A DNA stretch of 64,000 bases from Pseudoalteromonas sp. A601. GTDB taxonomy: Bacteria > Pseudomonadota > Gammaproteobacteria > Enterobacterales > Alteromonadaceae. The DNA lies in contig NZ_MXQF01000008.1 in assembly GCF_002165575.1 (NCBI RefSeq), forward strand, positions 124,001 through 188,000. The letters are read 5' to 3'. Of this stretch, positions 56,698 to 64,000 are shown piece by piece. The notes under the pieces are model-generated. The model was not told the origin of the DNA. It ran no database searches and saw only the letters and a list, made by a program, of their open reading frames with translations. The stretch's first letter is position 1, and each line of letters starts with the position of its first letter. Both the position numbers and the translations under genes were made by a program.

Positions 56698-56910
56698 GCT
56701 TTTTTTATAAAAAACTTTTCAAGTGCTTAAAAAACAATTAATTTGCATACTCTTCGCACAAGTAAGCTGAATAATCGTACAACCTGGAACTTTTATATTT
56801 ATTTCATGGTCTATTGAACTACAAACATTTGCCCAAATATATAAGTCTTGATAGTCTAACTCTAGTTAATTATCGGAACTACAACCAGTTTCACTTAAAG
56901 GAGCTCTACA

Positions 56911-57576
56911 ATGGCATTTAATCATTCGTACAATACCGCTAAACCGGTTATGTCGACCATTGAAACAAACAAGGTACTTAAAAACACCTATTTCTTACTG
57001 GCCATGACATTAGCATTTAGTGCAGTGACGGCTGGTATCTCAATGGCATTACAACTACCTTACTTTATGGGGTTAGTTTTCACACTTATTTCTTTTGGCT
57101 TATTATTTGTAGTGAATAAAAAAGCGGATAGCGCATCAGGCGTAGCCTGGGTGTTTGCATTCACAGGCCTCATGGGCGCAGGCCTAGGGCCATTGCTAAA
57201 CCACTACGCAGCATTACCTAATGGTCCTATGTTAATTATGCAAGCGTTAGGTTCAACAGCATTAATTTTCTTTGGTTTATCTGCTTATGCACTTAATACC
57301 AAAAAAGACTTCTCATTTATGGGTGGCTTTTTAACAGTCGGTTTACTGGTGGTAATTGTTGCAAGTATTGTTAATATTTTCATCGGCAGTTCACTGATGT
57401 TTATGGTACTTAATGCCGCAGTTGTATTAATTATGTCAGGCTTAATCCTATTTGATACAAGCCGAATCATTAACGGTGGTGAAACGAATTATATCCGCGC
57501 TACAGTGTCTTTATACCTAAGCGTGTATAACTTATTTACTTCATTACTGGCCCTGCTTGGCGCAAATAATGACTAA
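56911..57576 (+). CDS. yccA: Bax inhibitor-1/YccA family inner-membrane protein
   Basis: A 221-residue protein with seven membrane helices. In E. coli YccA is a substrate and modulator of FtsH. NKVLKNTYFLLAMTLAFSAV at the N-terminus and LFDTSRIINGGETNYIRATV near the end are characteristic; the second motif leads into helix 7. AAGGAG lies 7 bases before the ATG. It precedes the tus genes, as in E. coli where yccA sits beside tusE. A terminator follows. Confidence 0.93.
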   Translation: MAFNHSYNTAKPVMSTIETNKVLKNTYFLLAMTLAFSAVTAGISMALQLPYFMGLVFTLISFGLLFVVNKKADSASGVAWVFAFTGLMGAGLGPLLNHYAALPNGPMLIMQALGSTALIFFGLSAYALNTKKDFSFMGGFLTVGLLVVIVASIVNIFIGSSLMFMVLNAAVVLIMSGLILFDTSRIINGGETNYIRATVSLYLSVYNLFTSLLALLGANND

Positions 57577-57596
57577 TTAAAAAGTTCTGTTAAAAT

Positions 57597-57622
57597 AGCC
57601 CCTCTTTAGGGGCTTTTTTTTT
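57597..57622 (+). terminator. Rho-independent terminator after yccA
   Basis: Stem AGCCCCT / AGGGGCT with CTTT loop and nine T. The T-run ends nine bases before the TTG start of tusD. Confidence 0.85.
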
Positions 57623-57631
57623 GGATTAGTT

Positions 57632-57985
57632 TTGGCACGATTCGTACTTTCGCTGCATAGCGCACCGTCCGACCACGACACCACACAACGATTATATAAA
57701 TTTGCATTAGCCTGTCTGGCACAGGGCCACGCTATTGATGCTATTTTTTTGTACCAACACGGTGTTTTCCATGCCAGTGAACACATTAACCTTGCTACAG
57801 ACGAACTGGCAATTAAATCGCTATGGCAGCAATTACATCAGCATAATATAAATTTAATGCTCTGTGTAACGGCTGCTGAGAAACGCGGACTCAATTTAGC
57901 TACCACGGGTGTTTTTAGCGTCGCAGGGCTTGCCGAATTTGCCATGCTTGCCAGTGAAGCCGATAAGTGGGTGCAATTTAAATGA
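57632..57985 (+). CDS. tusD: Sulfur relay protein TusD
   Basis: Part of the TusBCD complex that carries persulfide sulfur from TusA to TusE. 117 residues; Cys78 in NLMLCVTAAEKRG is the active cysteine at the E. coli position. The start is TTG (57632); no better start is available. Its stop overlaps tusC by 4 bp. Confidence 0.92.
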   Translation: MARFVLSLHSAPSDHDTTQRLYKFALACLAQGHAIDAIFLYQHGVFHASEHINLATDELAIKSLWQQLHQHNINLMLCVTAAEKRGLNLATTGVFSVAGLAEFAMLASEADKWVQFK

Positions 57986-58338
57986 TCAACGTACTGGTAT
58001 TAAGTCAGCATGCTCCATTTGATGATATGCATATCCGTGATGCACTCGACATGACGTTAATATTTGCTGCTATTGAACAAAATATTAGTTGGCTATTCAC
58101 AGGCCCTGCTGTTCTTGCTTTGAAAAAAGGCCAAGAAGCTGAATCGCTTGGCTTAAAAAACTACTTTAAAAGCATTAAAACGCTCGAAATTTATGATGTA
58201 GAAAATATCTACGTATGTGAAAAGTCATTAATCGATTACAATTTAGATATTAACGACTTGATCATTGAGGCAAAAGCGTTAGATTTTAAAGCACAGCGTG
58301 ATTTAATTACTCAACAACAACAGGTGATTAATTTATGA
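57982..58338 (+). CDS. tusC: Sulfur relay protein TusC
   Basis: A DsrF-like subunit of the TusBCD hexamer, 118 residues. LSQHAPFDDMHIRDALDMTL and NISWLFTGPAVLAL are the recognisable motifs. It has no active cysteine, as expected. It overlaps both neighbours by 4 bp. Confidence 0.9.
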   Translation: MINVLVLSQHAPFDDMHIRDALDMTLIFAAIEQNISWLFTGPAVLALKKGQEAESLGLKNYFKSIKTLEIYDVENIYVCEKSLIDYNLDINDLIIEAKALDFKAQRDLITQQQQVINL

Positions 58339-58601
58339 GTACTTTACATATTTTTTCAAAACCAATTAGCTATTATGATAATGCCAGGCTGGTTAACTTG
58401 ATTCAGCCACAGGACAAGGTATTGTTGGTCAGTGATGCTTGTTACTCAATAAACCTTTATCGCCAGCTAGCAGCATCTCTTTTAGTATTAGCTGAAGATG
58501 CTTCGGCACGGGGGATCGATATTGTAAAACCCGATGAGTGCCAAAATTATGCTGACTTTGTTGCATTAACTCTTTCCACTTCGCAATCTATTACTTGGTA
58601 A
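58335..58601 (+). CDS. tusB: Sulfur relay protein TusB
   Basis: A DsrH-like subunit, 88 residues. MSTLHIFSKPISYYDN and DKVLLVSDACYSI fit TusB; low sequence conservation is usual. The position in tusDCBE fixes the assignment. Confidence 0.85.
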   Translation: MSTLHIFSKPISYYDNARLVNLIQPQDKVLLVSDACYSINLYRQLAASLLVLAEDASARGIDIVKPDECQNYADFVALTLSTSQSITW

Positions 58602-58604
58602 CAC

Positions 58605-58934
58605 ATGCTAGAATTTAATCAACAACACATTGAAACGGATAAACAAGGCTACCTGCTCGATCACCAACTTTGGACACCTGCCCTCGCCCCGGTTTTAGCA
58701 GAGCAAGAAAGCATTATACTCAGTGAACAACATTGGGAAGTGATAAACTTTGTACGTGATTTTTACCTTGAATATAATACCAGCCCAGCAATAAGAATGC
58801 TGGTAAAAGCCATGGCTAAAGCACTGGGTGAAGATAAAGGTAACAGTATTTACTTGTATAAGCTCTTCCCAAAGGGCCCTGCCAAACAAGCGACCAAAAT
58901 TGCCGGTTTACCCAAGCCTGCTCGGTGTATTTAA
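58605..58934 (+). CDS. tusE: Sulfur relay protein TusE
   Basis: A DsrC-like protein that accepts sulfur from TusBCD and hands it to MnmA. 109 residues; the penultimate Cys108 in PKPARCI is the sulfur carrier, as in E. coli. [20 protein letters not shown] and [20 protein letters not shown] are family motifs. It follows tusB by 3 bp. Confidence 0.94.
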   Translation: MLEFNQQHIETDKQGYLLDHQLWTPALAPVLAEQESIILSEQHWEVINFVRDFYLEYNTSPAIRMLVKAMAKALGEDKGNSIYLYKLFPKGPAKQATKIAGLPKPARCI

Positions 58935-58936
58935 CC

Positions 58937-59602
58937 ATGACATCTAATAAGCCAATAAATAGACGTAATAGCGGCCGAAGTTTTAGCCGTGATCTTACTC
59001 GACAAAAACCGACAAAAGCGCATAATAAACGAGAAGTTAAACAACAAATACCTTTAGCTGAACGTAAAATTGTTTTGTTTAATAAGCCATTCGATGTGTT
59101 ATGTCAGTTTACAGATGAAGATAACCGTAAAACCTTAGCAGACTTTATAGATATAAAAGGTGTATATGCTGCGGGAAGGCTCGATAGAGACAGCGAAGGG
59201 CTATTACTATTAACTAATTGTGGTAAATTACAAAATACTTTAACAGCTCCGCATAAAAGAACCAGTAAAACATATTGGGTTCAAGTTGAAGGAGAGCCTA
59301 CAGATGAGGCAATTGATGCATTATGTAAAGGTGTAGAACTAAAAGATGGTATGACATTACCAGCCAAGGTCGAGCGTTTACACCCCCCCCATTTGTGGCC
59401 CCGCACGCCTGCGGTTCGTGAGCGAAAAAACATTCCTACTAGCTGGTTAAGTATTACACTCAGCGAAGGTAAAAACCGCCAAGTTAGACGTATGACAGCA
59501 CATATAGGTTACCCTACACTTCGTTTAATACGCTATCGAATTGGTCAATATACGCTAGATAACATTAAAAATGGCGAATACCAATTACTTCAAGGTGAGT
59601 AG
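58937..59602 (+). CDS. rluE: 23S rRNA pseudouridine synthase RluE-type
   Basis: An RsuA-family pseudouridine synthase. In E. coli RluE makes psi2457 in 23S rRNA. The N-terminal 35 residues are basic and disordered. [14 protein letters not shown] opens the domain; [14 protein letters not shown] contains the catalytic Asp; [20 protein letters not shown] ends it. No S4 domain is present, as for RluE. The ATG at 58937 is 2 bp after tusE; an earlier in-frame GTG overlaps tusE. Confidence 0.88.
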   Translation: MTSNKPINRRNSGRSFSRDLTRQKPTKAHNKREVKQQIPLAERKIVLFNKPFDVLCQFTDEDNRKTLADFIDIKGVYAAGRLDRDSEGLLLLTNCGKLQNTLTAPHKRTSKTYWVQVEGEPTDEAIDALCKGVELKDGMTLPAKVERLHPPHLWPRTPAVRERKNIPTSWLSITLSEGKNRQVRRMTAHIGYPTLRLIRYRIGQYTLDNIKNGEYQLLQGE

Positions 59603-59607
59603 CTTAT

Positions 59608-59634
59608 GCATCGCTTAATCAATATAAGCGATGC
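59608..59634. terminator. Perfect 10-bp hairpin at the rluE / diguanylate cyclase junction
   Basis: GCATCGCTTA (59608-59617) / TAAGCGATGC (59625-59634) with a 7-nt loop. It covers the 3' end of the minus-strand gene and has no T-run either way, like the hairpin at 17296-17325. Confidence 0.5.
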
Positions 59635-60892
59635 TATTTCGTCCTTGCTGTTTGGCCTTGTATAAAGCCTGATCTGCGCCTTCTAAAAACTGAATATAAT
59701 TTGCTTTAAGTGCGCTTGAATGAATCGTATTAATTCCTATACTGACAGTAATTTCGTTGGTTTGCCCAAACTTATGCGGCAAACTCAATGTTTTGAGCTC
59801 TTGTTGTATCTTTTCAGCTACTTGACGCGCCCTTTCTCGTTGACTTGTTGGTAATATAACCACAAATTCTTCGCCACCATAACGCGCTACAAAATCGTCA
59901 GTTTCACTGGCTGCACTACATATAGATTGCGCGACTTGAAATAAACATTCATCACCCGCTAAGTGACCGTAAGTATCGTTATAGTTTTTAAAGAAGTCTA
60001 TATCAATTAACAAAATAGAGAGTGGCTGATTATTCTGAATAGCCTTATTAAACTCTTGTACTATTTTCTCATCAAAACGCCGGCGGTTAGCTATTTGAGT
60101 GAGTGAATCTAAAAATGCCATATCACGAAGAATATCTTCAGCTGCAATTTGTTGAGTTGCATCTTTAAAAATCGCTAGTAACTCATTTTCAATCACGATA
60201 CCGGAAATTTCCATGGTAATTGTTTGACCATTTTTACAGGTTACTTGGTAATGTTTTGGTTGAATATCGGTGGCATGATTTTTTGCATATTCAAGGGCCG
60301 ATTGCCACGTTTCTAGTACCCACTCACGATATTCAGGATCTGGATAAGCTTTTTGCCACCAAACTTTAAGAGTCGGTACGTCCTCAATTGTATAACCAAA
60401 TACATCTACGAATCGTTGATTAATCCTGATAACGTCACCCGTAACCATACTGACATTACACAACGGGATCGGCACTTGGATGAATAAATTTGCATAATGA
60501 CTGAGCTCATGCTGTCTAAGTGGCTGGGTATTACCATGAGTAAGATGGGTTACATTTTGAATTTCAACCGGTAAATTTGTAACTACTTTGCTTTGCATAA
60601 GATATACATAAGTCCACTCATGCCACCAACCATGCAGTATTTCGACAAGTAGCCTGTGCTGGGACGATTGACTCATCATCTGCTGTTTCAAATCATTGAA
60701 TAACAAATTAATATTATTAATTAATTCTTTATTGTATAAACTACTTGTTATACGATTTTCAAATAATGAGTATGCTTTGTTTCTCAAATCACTGTTTACA
60801 TTAGTCGCGTTATGCTTAATTTTTTCGCAATCATCCACACTAAAGTATTCAATTAATGAACACAGTGACTGTTTAATAAAGATAGAATCCAT
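59615..60892 (-). CDS. Diguanylate cyclase with N-terminal helical region and PAS domain
   Basis: A 425-residue cytoplasmic protein. Residues 1-125 are an uncharacterised helical region with HGWWHEWTYVYLMQ. Residues about 130-250 form a PAS domain (NVSMVTGDVIRINQRFVDVF). A GGDEF domain with an intact GGEEF motif (339-343), DSLTQIANRRRFDE and DIDFFKNYNDTYGH follows, so it should make cyclic di-GMP. The inhibitory I-site RxxD is degenerate: ETDD sits where RxxD should be, so product inhibition may be lost. It is monocistronic and convergent with rluE. Confidence 0.9.
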   Translation of the reverse strand: MDSIFIKQSLCSLIEYFSVDDCEKIKHNATNVNSDLRNKAYSLFENRITSSLYNKELINNINLLFNDLKQQMMSQSSQHRLLVEILHGWWHEWTYVYLMQSKVVTNLPVEIQNVTHLTHGNTQPLRQHELSHYANLFIQVPIPLCNVSMVTGDVIRINQRFVDVFGYTIEDVPTLKVWWQKAYPDPEYREWVLETWQSALEYAKNHATDIQPKHYQVTCKNGQTITMEISGIVIENELLAIFKDATQQIAAEDILRDMAFLDSLTQIANRRRFDEKIVQEFNKAIQNNQPLSILLIDIDFFKNYNDTYGHLAGDECLFQVAQSICSAASETDDFVARYGGEEFVVILPTSQRERARQVAEKIQQELKTLSLPHKFGQTNEITVSIGINTIHSSALKANYIQFLEGADQALYKAKQQGRNSIAYID

Positions 60893-61347
60893 TTAATACC
60901 CTGACTTCGGTAGAAATCCCCTGCTGAGGACGTATATATCAAGCTTGAACGCGTTCCAAACATAGTTTACCAAGCAAAATCTGAAGCTATAAAATATCAA
61001 TCTTCTCAAAAATAAAGCCCCCTTGATACCACCTTTACAAAAAATTTCATAAGGACACCATCAAATTAACTTAAACCTAATAAATTATTACCTACGCACT
61101 GATTTTTCCACGTAAATAATTACTAACCGCACTCACAATTTCCTACATATAAAAGCTTCGAAATAATCCGCATAATACGCTTTACAAAACTAATATTTTG
61201 GGTGGCTAGATTTCCTGTTTGCGTGCTATAATCGCGGCCTTTCTAAATCCATTGGCTGGGCGTGGCGTTATTTATTTTATTCCACTTTTGTTTCAGCTTA
61301 ATGGTAAGTAGTGTAAACGACAGCAACCTGTATAAGCGAAATTATTC
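60893..61347. other. 455-bp intergenic region upstream of mnmA
   Basis: No gene is seen. It must hold the promoter of the cyclase gene on the left. On the right is an extended -10 for mnmA (described separately). The rest is AT-rich without repeats or strong hairpins; an untranslated leader of about 110 bases precedes mnmA. Confidence 0.5.
61224..61232 (+). promoter_or_regulatory. Extended -10 promoter element for mnmA
   Basis: TGCTATAAT, a perfect extended -10, followed by GC-rich CGCGGCC. The -35 region is poor. Transcription would start near 61240. Confidence 0.6.
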
Positions 61348-62448
61348 ATGAGCGAAAATAGTCACATTAAAGTCATCGTTGGTATGTCCGGCGGTGTAGA
61401 TTCTTCAGTATCGGCTTATTTATTAAAGCAACAAGGCTATCAAGTTGAAGGCCTGTTTATGAAAAACTGGGAAGAAGATGATAATGATGAGTATTGTGCA
61501 GCCGCTGAAGATCTAAAAGACGCACAGGCAGTATGTGATAAGCTTGGTATTGAACTACATACTGTCAACTTTGCGGCTGAATATTGGGATAACGTATTCG
61601 AATATTTCTTAGCTGAGTATAAAGCTGGCCGCACGCCAAACCCTGACATCATGTGTAACAAAGAAATCAAATTCAAAGCGTTTTTAGAATTTGCTGCAGT
61701 TGCGCTTGGTGCTGATTATATCGCAACAGGTCACTACGTTCGTCGAGAGTTACGTGGTGATAAATATGTTATGTGCCGTGGACTTGATGATAATAAAGAC
61801 CAAAGCTACTTTTTATATACACTTAGTCACGAACATATTGCTCAAACATTGTTCCCGGTTGGCGACATTGCCAAACCTGAGGTGCGCCGCATCGCAGAGG
61901 AACAAGATTTAATCACACATGATAAAAAAGACAGCACCGGTATTTGCTTTATCGGCGAACGTAAGTTTAAAGATTTTTTACAAAAATTCTTACCAGCTCA
62001 ACCTGGAGTTATCGAAGATACCGAAGGCAACAATGTGGGTGAGCATGAAGGACTAATGTACCATACACTAGGCCAACGTAAAGGCTTACTAATAGGTGGA
62101 ATGAAAGAAGGATCAGGTGAGCCTTGGTACGTTGTTGATAAAGATATTGACCGTAATGTGCTAATCGTAGGACAAGGTAAAGATCACCCTCGCCTATACA
62201 GTAACGGTTTAAATGCCAACCAATTAGACTGGGTTGATAGAGTTGGGCCTAAAGGTACCACACGCTGTACTGTAAAAACTCGTTATCGTCAAGAAGATAT
62301 AAACTGTACGCTGCTTGTTGGTGATGATGGCCTTGCTCGGGTACTTTTTGATGAGCCGCAAAAAGCGGTTACACCTGGCCAATCCGCTGTATTTTATGAC
62401 AACGAAGTATGTCTTGGTGGCGGAATCATAGATTCGGTGATCAAATAA
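61348..62448 (+). CDS. mnmA: tRNA-specific 2-thiouridylase MnmA
   Basis: Adds the 2-thio group to U34 of tRNA Lys, Glu and Gln, using sulfur relayed by TusE. The PP-loop [10 protein letters not shown] (12-21) binds ATP. Catalytic Cys103 in [12 protein letters not shown] and Cys200 in STGICFIGE are one position off the E. coli residues 102 and 199. Length 366 is standard. It overlaps hflD by one base (TAATG). mnmA-hflD-purB is the enterobacterial order. Confidence 0.96.
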   Translation: MSENSHIKVIVGMSGGVDSSVSAYLLKQQGYQVEGLFMKNWEEDDNDEYCAAAEDLKDAQAVCDKLGIELHTVNFAAEYWDNVFEYFLAEYKAGRTPNPDIMCNKEIKFKAFLEFAAVALGADYIATGHYVRRELRGDKYVMCRGLDDNKDQSYFLYTLSHEHIAQTLFPVGDIAKPEVRRIAEEQDLITHDKKDSTGICFIGERKFKDFLQKFLPAQPGVIEDTEGNNVGEHEGLMYHTLGQRKGLLIGGMKEGSGEPWYVVDKDIDRNVLIVGQGKDHPRLYSNGLNANQLDWVDRVGPKGTTRCTVKTRYRQEDINCTLLVGDDGLARVLFDEPQKAVTPGQSAVFYDNEVCLGGGIIDSVIK

Positions 62449-63050
62449 TGAATGAACACCAAGTCATGGCACTGGCCGCAATGTGCCAAGTTGCAAAACA
62501 AGTACAAAAAATAGCGCAATACGGAAGCAGTAATGATTATGAACTTGAAAAATTACTTTCAAGTATTGTAGAGACGACACCTGATTCTCCTGCAGATGTA
62601 TATCAAGGTACAGTAAATTTACGTGCGGGTTATCAGTGTTTAATAGAGCAACTCAGCGCCGGTGAAAAAAAAGATGTTGAAATCGTCAAGTATGTTGGCG
62701 GTTTAATGCAGCTTGAGCGTGCACTGAGCGCAAAAGCAAGTAGCTTGGCAGAGCTTGGTAAAAGTATAGATGATATAAAACGTCGCCTTGATCATTTTGC
62801 GATTACTGATGACACTGTGATTGCAGCACTTGCAGATATATATTCAAAGGTGCTTAGCCCCCTTGGGCACCGAATACAGGTTTATGGCAAACCTGATTTA
62901 CTAAAACAGCAATTGATACAACACAAGATACGAGCGCTTTTATTAGCAGGTATTCGCAGTGCTGTATTATGGCGACAAATGGGCGGTAAACGCCGTCATT
63001 TTTTCTTAGCTAAAAGAAAAATTATCGCTATTGCAAAAAACCATATTTAA
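62448..63050 (+). CDS. hflD: High-frequency lysogenization protein HflD homologue
   Basis: A 200-residue helical, peripheral membrane protein; in E. coli HflD binds lambda CII. VMALAAMCQVAKQVQKIAQY at the start and KIRALLLAGIRSAVLWRQMG near the end are HflD motifs. The start at 62448 overlaps the mnmA stop. Its cellular role outside phage is unknown. Confidence 0.92.
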   Translation: MNEHQVMALAAMCQVAKQVQKIAQYGSSNDYELEKLLSSIVETTPDSPADVYQGTVNLRAGYQCLIEQLSAGEKKDVEIVKYVGGLMQLERALSAKASSLAELGKSIDDIKRRLDHFAITDDTVIAALADIYSKVLSPLGHRIQVYGKPDLLKQQLIQHKIRALLLAGIRSAVLWRQMGGKRRHFFLAKRKIIAIAKNHI

Positions 63051-63067
63051 TTATCGTTCAAAACTAA

Positions 63068-64000
<933 letters not shown>

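Overview
The window is a piece of a marine gammaproteobacterial chromosome, most likely Pseudoalteromonas or a close Alteromonadales relative. The evidence is AT-rich DNA (about 40% G+C by eye), gene orders shared with enterobacteria and Vibrio/Shewanella (pyrD-zapC-rlmKL-uup, msrC-proQ-prc, mnmA-hflD-purB), and an agar-degradation locus of the marine type. Almost all genes look intact. There is no prophage, insertion sequence or CRISPR array.

Region by region. (1) 1-6100 is an agarolytic locus. On the minus strand are a GH117 anhydro-galactosidase (cut by the window edge), a PfkB-type sugar-acid kinase and an MFS sugar porter. Divergent from them are a GH50 beta-agarase lipoprotein and a GntR/FCD regulator. 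Two TTGTTAACAA palindromes lie in the divergent promoter region and are the best operator candidates. (2) 6100-12120 is a mixed stretch: a truncated cold-shock protein next to a possible gene remnant, a TRIC-type membrane protein, DUF421 and DUF302 proteins, a eukaryote-like zinc glyoxalase I, the HtpX protease and an FAD oxidoreductase. (3) 12230-17290 holds biotin synthesis, bioBFCD divergent from bioA with a likely BirA operator between them. (4) 17300-31030 carries a small P-loop kinase, asnS, dapA, a DUF6058-like protein, a DoxX-family protein, fadH, sppA, ansA, a DUF3466 protein and the ABC-F protein uup. (5) 31046-40080 carries a small glutaredoxin-like protein, rlmKL, zapC, pyrD and the 180-kDa NAD-glutamate dehydrogenase. 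(6) 40295-47278 is a four-gene envelope cluster: DUF1302 barrel-like protein, DUF1329 protein, YCF48/BNR propeller and RND/MMPL transporter. A clear terminator lies inside it. This is the least understood system in the window. (7) 47522-56006 holds pepN with a DUF2835 gene, nhaC, prc, proQ, an acidic 92-residue unknown, msrC and a small membrane protein. (8) 56104-56697 is a stable-RNA operon of four tandem tRNA-Ser(UGA) genes on a 144-bp repeat, with promoter and terminator visible. (9) 56911-64000 holds yccA, tusDCBE, rluE, a GGEEF diguanylate cyclase, mnmA, hflD and the 5' part of purB. The Tus relay and its acceptor MnmA lie within 4 kb of each other.

How the genes work together. GH50 agarase would cut agarose at the surface, GH117 would split the resulting neoagaro-oligosaccharides, the MFS porter would import sugar, and the kinase would phosphorylate the 2-keto-3-deoxy acid from anhydrogalactose, under GntR control. 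BioC, BioF, BioA, BioD and BioB cover pimeloyl start-up and ring assembly. TusBCDE passes sulfur to MnmA for 2-thiouridine at the tRNA wobble base. The DUF1302/DUF1329/YCF48/RND set probably moves a hydrophobic molecule across the envelope; this is inferred from protein types, and the cargo is unknown.
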